DNA from: Bombyx mori
Taxonomy: Eukaryota; Arthropoda; Insecta; Lepidoptera; Bombycidae
Assembly (NCBI RefSeq): GCF_030269925.1
Contig: NC_085112.1
Coordinates: 10,851,501 to 10,915,500, forward strand
DNA length: 64,000 bases
Direction of reading: 5' to 3'
Each line of letters starts with the position of its first letter. Positions within the stretch are counted from its first letter, which is position 1. A program made the position numbers and the translations under genes. The notes below the pieces were generated by a model. That model saw only the letters and a program-made list of their open reading frames with translations, was not told the origin of the DNA and ran no database searches. Below, in pieces: positions 1-10,412 of this stretch.

Positions 1-850
1 GGTCAAATGTTTGAACTGACAAAAGCAGACGAAAATATATGCGAAGATAATGGGAATTGTCGCGCGTTAATCTTACCATCCGCCAATAATTTTGTATTTG
101 ATGACGATGTAAAAATTATTTTGTGGATAGGCTTTTGTTCGTGAGATTGATGTGAGATTTGATTTGGAATTTATGGCTATACAATAGCCGAAATGTCGTC
201 CAAATGAGTTATTTTTTATTGCAGTGCGTGGGTAGATTTACCCACGATCAGTGCGGTGTTAAGAAGCTTCTGGAATTCATAAAAGCTACGTCGACAATGA
301 GACACGAGGATGATGATTCGAATATAAAAATATTTAACACAAGTATTTGAATGCAAATATAACTTGTATGGTTTTGATTTTAAGTCACAATGTCGCTTCC
401 TGCTCTAGATAGGCAAAGTTACCAGTAGGTACATCAGGCTTCTCATTGAGACCACAGAGAACAAGAGATAATTTATAACAAACTTTAATATAGCTAATGA
501 ATCTGATGAATGATGATCTAATGAATCATTTACAATGAAAAATGCACAATACACCTCTTATCCAATCAACAAAATATTAGAAAAGTTTGGAATTTAATGA
601 ATTTGGTCGAATCGAAATTAAAAATGTATATGGGCACAAAACGATGAGTTGTTTGGTCATCACACGGTACCGTAATTGTGTAAAAAGTAAAACCCGCATT
701 GTGAGAAGCCGTGAGGCTGAGCGTCTTGATGCTTGTGCCAATGACCTACTACCGCTTTTTGTGCGTGTAACGGAACGACACACTTTGTCTTATTGACATT
801 CGGAGTTAATGATTGCTTACTATTGATTTTAAATTTCTTTCGCATTCCAA
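1..850. other. No recognisable feature
   Basis: AT-rich sequence without a gene I can identify. A slightly GC-richer block at 660-800 is open in several frames on both strands (up to 69 codons) but matches no family I know. There are no splice-like boundaries or repeat ends that I can support. Confidence 0.4.
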
Positions 851-1157
851 TTTCTCGTAAACAGAATAGTTAGCCAAATGTGAATTGCCTAACAGAAAAC
901 TGACCGGTTTTTGCGACTGACAAATTTCAAATTTGAAAATTGAAATTAAAAAATGCTTTTAATTTCTAATCTAACCAAATTCGTTTGCCATTACCCGTTG
1001 TGCCATAATGCCATCATGCATTTTCTCGTAAACAGAATGATTATCCAAATGTGAATAGCCTAACAGAAAACTGGCCGGTTTTTGCGACTGACGAATTTCA
1101 ATTGTGAAATTTGAAATTAAATAATGCTTTTAATTTCTAATCTAACCATATTCGTTT
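851..1157. repeat. Two-copy direct repeat, 136-bp units
   Basis: The unit at 851-986 recurs at 1022-1157 in the same orientation. Both begin TTTCTCGTAAACAGAAT and end CTAACCA-AT-TTCGTTT. About ten substitutions separate them. The 35-bp spacer does not look repeated. This is either an old local tandem duplication (period 171 bp) or two copies of an unknown dispersed repeat; no coding potential is shared between the units. Confidence 0.8.
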
Positions 1158-2720
1158 TATTGAGTATTAACGTACCTCAGTGCCATTTACTTTAAAGACA
1201 AATAACATTGCTAAGACCGTATTCGTAGCGTTAGGATCACGCTTATTCTAAATAATACTTGAAACAATTACGTGTCCGAAAATATTTTACAATCCAGACT
1301 TTTTTTCTCTATTACATATTTTGTCGCTTAAGAAACTGTTACATAATTAGGAAGGCGTAAAATGGAGGATGTGACTTTGATGGAGGCGGTTCTTTGAAGT
1401 TATCACGAATGAACGAACATTAAGTTAGTGATAAAATACGTTAAGGTTCCGGTCTTGACTTTAGTCTTGTTCAAACTTTTATGTTCGAAATTACGACCCG
1501 ACTCGTTTCTGATAATACTAATTCTAAATTAGAATCCAAAGCAAACGAATAATAGCTATCGACGTAAATGAGACACTTAAAATACGATAATTTTTATTGG
1601 TATTTTGAGGCGAGTGATCACATTAGGGACTGTACTTAAGTGTCATAGACTATGATTGCTTTAATTTCAGATCGACGGCGCTTTTTAATTGCGTAGAAAG
1701 GTCAATGAACTCAGGGTTTACCTGGTGCTAGCTGATTACTGGGTCATGTAAACGTTACCACGTGAATGCCACATGCTAAATGACCACAAGCTCTAGGTCT
1801 CAATTTTACTGTATAACGAATCTAACACCCCTTAAACTGGAACCATTATCCTTGTAAAATAGTTGAAATTTTTTTTATTGTTTATTAAACTTCTTATAAA
1901 TTAATAACATTAGTAGCAGGCACTATTTAATATTAGGGCTTAGGAGAATTATTTAAGGTACTAATAAATAGTTGTCTTTATTAAATTTACTCTCGGTGTG
2001 CATTATCAAGTTTAGATGAAACGCTGCGGTCGTCAGTTTCCCACACTACTTAAGATATAAATGGTTATTTTATTAATATTGTAATTTTAAGTAAAAGTCC
2101 CTAAGTTAAGGCCACACATTATGTGACCACATATTATCATTACGTAAAACCATGTCTCTGACTCAAAAAAATATTTTGTGGCCACGTGTGTGTTCGATTT
2201 AAAAAAAATATGCTAATTCACGATATGGTTTATGTCGTCGTGGTCTAAATGATAAGATGCTCGGTGCAAGCAGACATCATTATTCCTAGTGAAATATGTA
2301 TCTATTCAACAAAGGCACTAAAAATTGAGCCCTTCAAAATTTTAATATTCGTTATTGCTAAACAATTGATTCGTAGGCTTCAAGTCTTAAAGCGGGTTTT
2401 TATGTTGTTGTTAACCTCTTAATACCAAGTAGACCGTGAGCTTATTCACTTAACGACGCTTTAGAAAAAAATGCTTTTCTATTATTTTTCTGTCCCTTCT
2501 ACGTTCGGCAGATAATTTAGTAAAACATTTTATATGATAGACATAATAGTCTCCATAAATCGATTCAAAACTCTACTTCATTAAGTAAGGGAAAAATATG
2601 CCTGTTTATTTTTAAGATATTTCGCAGTCACTTTCTGTAATTATTCGAATTAGTTGTATGTACATGTCTTATAATAAAAAAGATGCAAATAGCATCTATC
2701 TAATAGCATCTATGCAAATA
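1158..2720. other. AT-rich DNA, nothing recognised
   Basis: No open frame above 60 codons, no SINE, LINE or Helitron end recognised. The stretch just before 2720 holds a short internal repeat of the motif ATGCAAATAG / AGCATCTAT (2683-2727). Confidence 0.4.
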
Positions 2721-2723
2721 GAT

Positions 2724-2840
2724 GCAAATTTGTATGGAGTTGGAACGTTTGTTTACGTTTGCCGCTAAGGGCGCTGTTCCAGCTGCATACAAATTTTAGT
2801 TAACTTTTACGCTATCGAGAACGTTAAAACACTCGTATTA
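2724..2840 (+). mobile_element. Truncated MITE copy (relative of the 38.3-kb MITE)
   Basis: The right arm, from CATACAAATTTTAG at about 2786 to CGTTAAAACACTCGTATTA at 2840, closely matches the right arm of the intact palindromic MITE at 38311-38457, including the segment TTACGCTATCGAGAACGTTAA. The left part keeps only the inner end of the arm (AAATTTGTATGGAGTTGGAA). The outer ~40 bp of the left arm are missing. The element is therefore an old, one-armed remnant. Confidence 0.75.
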
Positions 2841-2917
2841 AGCAAACTAATGCTTTGTCTTTACCGGTAACGTTAGACGCACGATCTTTAATATCACTAA
2901 CTTCCTTGAGGCATGAG

Positions 2918-2956
2918 GTCCCAGTCTCAATTGTACTGTACGATTGAGACTGGGAC
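2918..2956. repeat. Perfect 14-bp inverted repeat (hairpin)
   Basis: GTCCCAGTCTCAAT at 2918-2931 is followed after 11 bases by its exact reverse complement at 2943-2956. A stem of 14 bp with an 11-base loop would form. Neither arm resembles the SINEs in the window. Function unknown; no U-tract or ORF next to it. Confidence 0.85.
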
Positions 2957-3320
2957 ATGTGACTGGTTAGCTAAATGGAAGTACTGATTAATACAAAACG
3001 AATAAAACGTTTACCCTGCGCTAAACTTTAATACTTATAAGAAGGGACACGATTAATTCTGACTTCCTATAGAGGAATGGAACATGAAATTCATAATAAC
3101 ATTAGATAGCTGTCATCATATCTATTTCTATAGTTTTGCGATTACAAGACAAGACTTGTATCAGCGAAGCCGGTTTGAAATGCACTAAACTTTCACATAA
3201 CGTGTAACCGTGGGTGGCACATCGTACTTCAAGCGCTAAAGGATTCGTTTATTTCCTAAAAAATTGGGTAAAAAGAGAAAAATAAAAGCATTTTTTTTTA
3301 AATTAAAACCTAAATTTTTA

Positions 3321-3550
3321 TTTTTTTTATTGCTTAGATGGGGCTCCACCTGGTGTTGAGTGGCTACTGGAGCCCATAGACATCTACAACGTAAATGCGC
3401 CACCCACCTTGAGATATAAGTTCTAAGGTCTCAGTATAGTTACAACGGCTGTCCCGCCCTTCAAACCGAAACGCATTACTGCTTCACGGCAAAAATAGGC
3501 AGGGCGGTGCTAGCCACCTGTGCGGACTCACAAGAGGTCCTACCACCCGT
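3321..3550 (-). mobile_element. Bm1 SINE, 5'-truncated
   Basis: Reverse-strand Bm1: the A-rich 3' tail appears as the T-run at 3321, followed by ATTGCTTAGATGG, the GGAGCCCATAGACATC core, the AACCGAAACGCATTACTG block and the usual 5' truncation point ACTGGTGGTAGG (here CCTACCACCCGT at 3541-3550). The tRNA-like head is absent. A short deletion lies near the tail (GAGCTCACAGCCC missing). Confidence 0.9.
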
Positions 3551-3784
3551 AAAAATTTTATAAATGATCGATAGAAAAACGAGCAGTGTAATAAAAAGTT
3601 CTTTTATTTCTGCAAAAAAGCGGGTAGAAATGGCTAGCAAGGCTTTTTTATTAACACTATCCCTTTGTTGGCTTTGCCTGGTGGCAGTGGCGGAACCGGG
3701 CGTGTCAATACGTGGCTTGGCAGGATGGCTGGCGGCAGGGTATGGCAGCTGACGTCACGTCCGTTACAATTACTTTTTTCTTGG

Positions 3785-3842
3785 TATCATAATCATCATC
3801 TGCTCACAATCGTCCACTGCTCTTCATAGGCCTTTACCAAGT
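3785..3842 (-). mobile_element. LINE family D 3' end, very short
   Basis: On the minus strand this reads KAYEEQW-TIV-, matching the C-terminal AYVQQW signature of the other family D copies in this window (20518, 30316 and 62562), followed by a short TGATGATTAT-type tail. Only the last ~15 codons plus tail are present, so it is a severely 5'-truncated insertion. Confidence 0.55.
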
Positions 3843-4120
3843 TTTTATGTTGTAGTTTTTGTATTACGAAGTACCAAAACCGCGATACTTGCGAACCAAT
3901 CGCGGTTTCTGGCTTAGAGAGTAAAACAATCGTTAACTATGATTCTAATTCAGAATTTTATCTCACAAAGCTATTGAGATTGGGTAATACGAGTTCTCGA
4001 CTTATAGATAATAAAGATAGTACGTGGTTAGTTATTGTTATTTGATTGGATTTTGCATTTGATACGGTGTTGTGTGTAGCAACGGCATGGCACACGACAC
4101 TTTAGTTGTTAGTAGTTAGT

Positions 4121-4371
4121 TTTTATTTTATTTTTTATTGCTTAGATGGATGGACGAGCTCACAGGCCACCTGTTGTTAAGTGGTTACTGGAGCCCATAG
4201 ACATCTACAACGTAGATGCGCCACCCACCTCGAGATATAAGTTCTAAGATCTCAGTATAGTTACAACGGCTACCCCACCCTTCGAACCGAAACGCATTAC
4301 TGCTTCTCGGCGGAAATAGGCGGGGTGGTGGTACCTACCCGTGCGGACTCCCAAGAGGTCCTACCACCAGT
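4121..4371 (-). mobile_element. Bm1 SINE, 5'-truncated
   Basis: T-run at 4121-4137, then ATTGCTTAGATGGATGGACGAG and all core blocks down to CTACCACCAGT at 4371. The copy is well preserved but shares G/C differences (CGGCGGAAATAGG, ACCCCACCCTTCG) with the copy nested in the Helitron at 26086, which suggests both come from one subfamily. The tRNA head is absent. Confidence 0.9.
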
Positions 4372-4749
4372 GAAAAAGCTTAGCTTAGTTTAGCTTAGTT
4401 TTAAGTTACGTGTATTAGATAGTTGGTAGGAAAAAACCAAATTCACCCTTCCTTAGTGGGTAGGGAGCTTACAGCCGGATAGAGGGGTGCACCCCGAGTA
4501 CGACGACCCGTGATTAATTACAAAGTTGTAACGAAACTCAATTTTGCACCTTGCATGCACCTTGGGTGGCATTTGATTAAAAACAAATATATTTAACTCT
4601 TAATCTGCATTTTTCGTTCTTGTAATTGGTGCAGTTTGATACTTAATTATGTACACTACTCGAAGAAATTTAAGCCCGACAGAAATATGCGATAAAAAGT
4701 ATATATACAAGATAATTTCCTGTCTGTTTCAATATACGTATCAGATATC

Positions 4750-6689
4750 TAGGGTCGGCAGACTAAAGCACATAAGTCAAAAATTTCAATTTATTTTTTA
4801 TTACATCATCGGTTTACATTTTGCTCAATGCACAATCTGACTAAAGCACATAAATCAAACTCAAGTATTTCATGGCGTATTCAAGCGGCGTTCTGTATCA
4901 ACCTTATCAAATCCTAATATAGTCAAACGAACTAAAAAACATAACTGGACTTATGTTCTAAGGAACACCATAAGTACAAAGTTATTAACGTAAGAAGTCT
5001 GACTTATGTTATAAAGAACATCAAAATGTAACATTTCTTTAGAGAAAGTGGTTACTTAAAAATATTTATAACGTAAACAATACTTCGGTAAGTGGTTTTA
5101 ATTTACTAATGTTGTCGATTGTGCACAGTTTTTTGGTTAGTTTTGTGTGAGTGCTTAAGTATTTTAATTATTTAAGATGAATATTCAAAGAGGCAAGAAA
5201 TTAGTTGAAATGGCGTCATCCACTAATCTGGAAAGCAATGAAGGTATATTTTCACATATCTTCAAAATTATGATTTGCAAATTACGTAATTATATCAATA
5301 TTATATCATTATAAATAGATAATTAATTGTCTTGTCCTTTTTTAGAAAATGTAAATCAACAGTCGATTTTGAACACAGAGTTCTAGTAGAACCTAGTAGT
5401 AGACGATCCTATACCGTCGACATCATCAGGTCAAGTCAGTAGCTTAACATACTATTCTGTACTTGACTTCTCTAGTGATGATTCTGTACGATATCCATGT
5501 TATGAATTACCGAGACTTCCAACCACATCAAGTTCAAGTACTTGTGATGAAATTTCAATGAATCCTAATGTGTCTCCAAAAAAGAGTATACGTACTATAA
5601 AAAGAGAAAAAAGAATAAAACGTAACTTAGGACAGGCATACAAAACTTTAAAAGGAAAATGTATATCAGATCGCACTATGAATTAAAAAAATTTTTTGAG
5701 AAAAAACAAAAAAAAAAGCCCGCTGAGTTTGTTTCGCCGGTTCTTCTCAGGACTGTGGCTTTTTTTGGAACCGGTGGTAGAGATAACATTGTTATTTATA
5801 TTTTGACATTCAATAAGTGTGTTATACTGACATCTAAGTTGAAATAAATGATTTTGAATTTGAAAGAGTTACCTGTTTGCAGAATGAAATGTAAAGAACG
5901 TATACCATTAACTGATAGGCGTGCCATATTTACAGAATATTGGCAAATGGGGTCATATGCAAAAAGATCTGCATACTTGGCGTCTTTAATGGAAATTCAA
6001 GATAAATCTAAACAAAGAATACGAGATATTGAACCTGAAAAGCAAAAGCTTAGAATGAAGACATAAAAATACTTTTTTACTGTGCATGGTAAAGGTGAAC
6101 CTGTCTGCCGAGGATGTTTAATGAAACCGTTAGATGAAAGTGACAATTTTATAAAGACAGTTGCTATGAAAAGGAGATCATCCATTGGGGGTTCTCAAAC
6201 TGATGATATAATATCTATACAGCCATTACCCATATTCATCGAGAAAAAAAATTATTTAATTTCGCTGCTCCCTTTAATACTAGATATTTTCCATGAATTT
6301 TACATAAGTCTTCCCACGTTGGAAACTTTACGAAATACTGATCCAGATATTTAGAAGAAGAAGAATAATAGAATAAGAAGAAGAATTTTAATTAAACATT
6401 GAGTTGTTATTTATATTTATGACTTATATTATTATAATATATATCTTAATTGTTGATCTTTTTCACTTAACTCATACTATTATTGTGTTCCTTATAACTT
6501 AAGTCATCTAATTATTAAATAATCACATTTACTTTAAAATATTTAATTTTAATAATAAGTTAGTGTTATAGACTTATATAATTCAAATAAACATTATTAA
6601 GTTTGTTAATGTATAAGATTCTAAATAGTTTTTTTTAATTCCTGTAAAGTAGAGTTTTTTGACTTATGTGCTTTAGTCTGCTGACCCTA
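4750..6689 (+). mobile_element. TIR DNA transposon, 1.94 kb, decayed
   Basis: The ends are a 34-bp terminal inverted repeat with one mismatch: 4750-4783 starts TAGGGTCGGCAGACTAAAG and 6656-6689 is its reverse complement with A for G at position 8. Flanks are GATATC on the left and GATATA on the right, so the target duplication is GATAT-like or, if the palindromic CTAG belongs to the element, ATAT. Subterminal repeats related to GACTTATGTTATAAGGAACA occur at about 4950 and 5002 and inverted at 6488-6507. An extra TIR-like copy (CTGACTAAAGCACATAAATC) lies at 4837-4856. The inside carries a broken gene with a small intron (separate entry). No DDE catalytic region is visible, so this copy looks internally deleted and non-autonomous. 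I cannot assign the superfamily from the ends. Confidence 0.85.
5177..6354 (+). pseudogene. Broken transposase-like gene inside TIR element
   Basis: An ATG at 5177 opens 22 codons (MNIQRGKK...) to a GT donor at 5244. A 102-bp intron ends at the AG of 5345, and exon 2 continues in phase (EENVNQQ) before two consecutive TAG stops near 5385. Beyond these the frame encodes a Ser/Thr-rich stretch, then a basic segment (KREKRIKRN, about 5600). After a frame change it reads LPVCRMKCKERIPL...FTEYWQMGSYAKRSAYL at about 5866-5990. After a further stop at 6064 the same type of protein resumes as KYFFTVHGKGEPVCRGC (6067-6117). The pattern Cys-x3-Cys, Trp/Tyr-rich segment, then VC-x2-C resembles the N-terminus of widespread uncharacterised animal transposon proteins. 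No catalytic domain follows. The family identification is from memory of the pattern and is tentative. Confidence 0.6.
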
Positions 6690-6940
6690 GATATATAAGA
6701 ATTTTTGCAATCAAATTGACTCGTTATCTGACGTACGGTCAGAATAGTAAATATTTAATTAATTTTATTATATATCTTGCCACACAAATTGCATAATCGA
6801 TGCTAGCTTGAAATAATCTATACATGTAAATAAAATTGGAGTTTCTGTTTGTAATATTGAAATAACTGCTTGTTACTACATGCATATGAATATAATAATA
6901 TATACGGTACATACACCAAACTAACATTTTTTACAATTTT

Positions 6941-6964
6941 TGTCTGTCTGTCTGTCTGTCTGTT
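6941..6964. repeat. (TGTC)6 microsatellite
   Basis: Six uninterrupted TGTC units at the start of the Helitron-like element. The related element at 53540 has a shorter run, so the tract has probably expanded within the family. Confidence 0.9.
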
Positions 6965-7123
6965 TGTTCCGGCTAATCTCTGAAACGGCTGGATCGATTT
7001 TGACGGGACTTAATAAGGAGTAACTTAAGCTACTTATATCTTAGAAAAAAAAATCTGATATTTTTTTTCAAATAAATAATGTATTGTTAAATACCACGCG
7101 GGCGAAGTGGCGGGCACAGCTAG
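6941..7123 (+). mobile_element. Helitron-like non-autonomous element
   Basis: Begins with a TGTC microsatellite (6941-6964). It continues with the block TCTGAAACGGCTGGATCG common to this group and ends with the GC-rich inverted segment GCGGGCGAAGTGGCGGGC, then ACAG and CTAG at 7120-7123, followed by T. A hairpin just before a CTAG end is the usual Helitron 3' signature. A relative lies at 53540. A true 5' TC end is not evident. Confidence 0.6.
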
Positions 7124-7494
7124 TTTTAACGAATAAATATTGGCTGTAGGATATTCTTTAATGTAACTTTACGAGGCGCTTTCTCGAAATGAAAGATTTG
7201 CATTATTTATTGCGATGTAATGTTCGAACATTATCATAGACCATTAGCACTTGCTCGTCCGAGATAAATAGCAGTAAATAAAATATCGCATGTCATTAGG
7301 GTTTTCCTTTATGTAATAGTCTTGTAACCAGAGTTGATCTCAAGCCTACAGACATTAACGCTTGCATACAAAATACAAATTTGTCATTGATGAAGATAGT
7401 TGAAGTTGCTAATACAAGTTTTTTGTCTCGGTAATCTGCGTGTGTTCATCGTGAATTACAAAAGATATAGAAATATTAAATGTTTCTCTGAAGA

Positions 7495-7741
7495 GTATTT
7501 TTTTATTGCTTAGACGGGCTGACAAGCTCACGGCCCACCTGGTGTTATGTGCTTAGGAGCCCATAGACATCTACAGTTTAAATGCCGCCACCCGCCTTGA
7601 GATAAAGTTTTAATGTCTCAGTTTTTAAAGTACAACGGCTGCCCCACCCTTCAAACCGAAACGCATTACTGCTACACGGCAGAAATAGACAGAGTGGTGG
7701 TACCTACCCGTGCGGACGGACCCACAACACGTCCCACTAGT
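7495..7741 (-). mobile_element. Bm1 SINE, 5'-truncated
   Basis: Minus-strand Bm1 with T-run and ATTGCTTAGACGGGC at the tail and GTCCCACTAGTG at the truncation point. It belongs to the variant with CTCAGTTTTTAAAGTACAACGG in place of the more common CAGTATAGTTACAACGG, a variant also seen at 39431 and 43571. Confidence 0.9.
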
Positions 7742-7749
7742 GAAATATC

Positions 7750-7806
7750 TTAGTTACGGACGTTTTTTCCCGGTTAGGGTACCCCTTCGCATCGCCCATA
7801 AGGAAT
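7750..7806. repeat. Small dispersed repeat (copy 1)
   Basis: Shares ACGGACGTTTTT-CCGGTTAGGGTACCCCT-CGCATCG-CCCATAAGGAA with 24650-24716. The second copy continues into the small hairpin GGAACTTCGTTCC, which is lost here. Function and family unknown to me. Confidence 0.65.
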
Positions 7807-8320
7807 AAAAAAGTAAACTACGCTCCTTTGACAGTATTTATGAGAAAAATACTGGTGATACCAAATGATTCCGCATTTTAACTCAATTTCGAATATTTTT
7901 ATATGAGATTAGGTGTTTAAATTGAGACACGTACCGTTCCTCTAAGACTAATACTAAGATTAATTCATTAAAAACTTATCAATGTACTATACCGTATAAC
8001 TTCTCGGTGTATAATAATGCTGTAGACACACCATGTCTTAGTTGGGGCGGTCGTGAAATTTAATTTAATCTCGGCCTTATAATCGTATGTTGTGTCAGGT
8101 ATAACGAAGCCACGAAGCTGGAGGCACGTCAGACATCCATCAACCGGGAATGTCTTATTTCTTCCTGGTCTGCGGGCACTGCGAACGGTAGTCCGTGAGA
8201 GTTAAATTTACAGACACGTTAATATAATTTACAATACAAATCACATTTTTCATTGGAAATGTTTGAGAAAATTCAATTTAAGTTGAAACATATTGATATT
8301 GATCGACACATATAAATACT
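7807..8320. other. AT-rich DNA, nothing recognised
   Basis: No repeat end, hairpin or coding frame that I can support. A moderately GC-rich patch at 8090-8200 has no recognisable homology. Confidence 0.35.
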
Positions 8321-8322
8321 AA

Positions 8323-8525
8323 AAAAATTTTTTTAAATCCTTCCTAAGCTGATAGCCTCGAGAGGCTATTTCAGCGTAACCTTAGCTAGTAGGTGAGCTC
8401 ACGGAGCTCAAACCGGAGTGATGCTAACACTGACCCTAGCAAGAGCGGTGCTTCGCAGAATCTACCACCGGATCTGAAACGCGACCCACTGAGACGATCC
8501 GACGAGAAACTGTGTCTGTGGGTTA
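8323..8525 (-). mobile_element. LINE family C tail fragment
   Basis: Minus-strand copy of a repeat whose 3' end reads (on that strand) AGGCTATCAGCTTAGGAAGG followed by an A-run. Diagnostic internal blocks include CACCTACTAGCTAAGGTTACG and TTCTGCGAAGCACCGCTCTT. Other copies are at 13143, 18746, 30102, 36702/37152 and 53046. I cannot name the family. The A-rich 3' end and variable 5' truncation fit a non-LTR retrotransposon. Confidence 0.65.
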
Positions 8526-9762
8526 AAATACTAAAATAATAACGCGTATATCAAATATAACGTAATAGGTAATATAAATATGAAAATATACAAACGACAA
8601 ATAAAATTAAAGAAACAAAAAGTCCACATAGTTATTGCGTAATACTTAATTGTAAATTAACTTCAAGAATTGCTTTGTTTTGCGGGCATTATTTTTCTAA
8701 ATTTCACAAATAAATTATCCAAATCATTAATAACATAAAAAAATTAGATCTGACTAAATACCAATATTCAGATCACGACCGATTCCTACATATTGGGTAA
8801 ACATGGTATTTAAAACAGGAGGACGATGTTTTGATTGTGTATATAGCCGTATATTTTTTCTTAATTTTGAAACCCTCTTGTGAAATTCCAGTTCATTCTT
8901 AATAAAATTCCGCAATTTCCTGACTAAATGTAATTTGTGACATCATTTCGCATCGGTCACGTAATTTTAATCACGACAACACGATCCTGGATCCCGTTTT
9001 ACTGTTGCATTCTTCATTAGGCAATTACTTGTGTACACTTAACAGTGGTAATAAGGAAGCACTGAGATTATGTTTTAAGATCAACTCTTATTTAGGCTTA
9101 GGCTTATTGAGATGAAGAAATATTCCTAAAAATATTGTCCTTGGCAATTTACCTTTAAATAATTTTGCCAAACATGATTCGTTTAACAATTCCCCCTTAA
9201 AGGACAAACCCGAAATCCATACAAACTTGGGCCTGGCGTTACAGTGCTAGAATTTGGGCATAAGTTACAATACCTAAAAAGGTTTCATGAGCCCAATTTT
9301 CAGGTCTCCCAGCAATGGCCAAATTGGTAAAATCAGACAATGTTTACATTTTAGGTTATGTTTATTGCTCGAGATATTTTAATAAAAACGATATTTTTGA
9401 GGCTGTTTTCTACTAAAGATGAGTAGTTTTTTACGAAACCTGTTGCAGCAACAGGTTGCTTGAAAATAAAAATGGAACCTGTACGAGAAATCGCGCGTTA
9501 GGTTGTTTACGAAAACGAACGAAAGCCAAAAATTAAAAACAACGTAATGCGAAACGCGCTGCGCACGAAATGATTTTTTTAAGGGATTTTATGACCTGGT
9601 AACTAAGACCTTTAGGTCAGTCTTATTTTAATTTTAATGAAAACTTTTTTATATGAAAAACTATATTTATATGATAACTTTTTTATATAAAATATAAATC
9701 ATTACGTGCTCCCATATTATCTCATCACATTTCATTTCATTTTATTTCATGCCTTTTATATT
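8526..9762. other. AT-rich DNA, nothing recognised
   Basis: Low-complexity A/T stretches, including TTATATGA-type repeats at 9640-9700. No repeat family or open frame over 60 codons. Confidence 0.35.
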
Positions 9763-9997
9763 TTTATTTTTTATTGCTTAGATGGGTGGACGAGCTCACA
9801 GCCCACCTGATGTTAAGTGGTTACTGGAGTCCATAGACATCTACGACGTAAATACGCCACCCACCTTGAGATATAAGTTCTAAGGTCTCAGTATAGTTAC
9901 AACGGCTGTCCCGCCCTTCAAACCGAAACGCATTACTGCTTTACGGCAGAAATAGGCGGGCGGGAGGCGCGGACTCACAAGAGATCGTACCACCAGT
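9763..9997 (-). mobile_element. Bm1 SINE, 5'-truncated
   Basis: T-run, ATTGCTTAGATGGGTGGACGAG, core blocks and ACCACCAGT at 9997. A small deletion removes the GGTGGTGGTACCTACC block near the truncation point. An open frame on the minus strand here is accidental. Confidence 0.9.
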
Positions 9998-10017
9998 AAA
10001 ATTATTAATGTAACTAC

Positions 10018-10412
10018 ACCATAGAAAAACTCAAAGTACCAAATCGACTTTTTCATGTTATATTTAAGATTGCCAGTTGAAAATATTTTGAATTGTCGCA
10101 GTTGCCGACATGATTTCGTGTCATAACTAAATGGCACAGTTATTTATTTCTTTTAATGATTTTTGTTAGTAGATTTTGGTGCTTTACGTTACGTTATTCA
10201 ATGAGATTAAGTTTATAGTCTGGCGAATCATGGCACAACTAAATAGCGGCAATCCAAAATATCTTCAGTTGGCAACATTAAAGATAACATAACACGATTT
10301 GATACATTTTTGTTTTTCTATGGCATAGTCACATTAATATAAAAATGCAAAACTACCCTTTCATGCTATGTTTAATGTTGTCAGTTGTAGATATTTTGAA
10401 TTGCCGCCATTG
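10018..10412. repeat. Three-copy repeat cluster in +/-/+ arrangement
   Basis: A unit recognised by CATGTTATATTTAAGATTGCC and GATATTTTGAATTG-CG occurs at 10018-10112 (plus), 10229-10323 (minus, with AATCCAAAATATCTTCAGTTGG) and about 10340-10412 (plus). Copies 1 and 2 form a long imperfect inverted repeat around a ~115-bp spacer, and copies 2 and 3 form another. No coding potential. It could be a foldback-type MITE with one arm duplicated. Confidence 0.6.

Noticed and set aside
6941..6964. CRISPR-like short repeat array
   Set aside because: Simple tetranucleotide microsatellite in a eukaryotic genome; no spacers.
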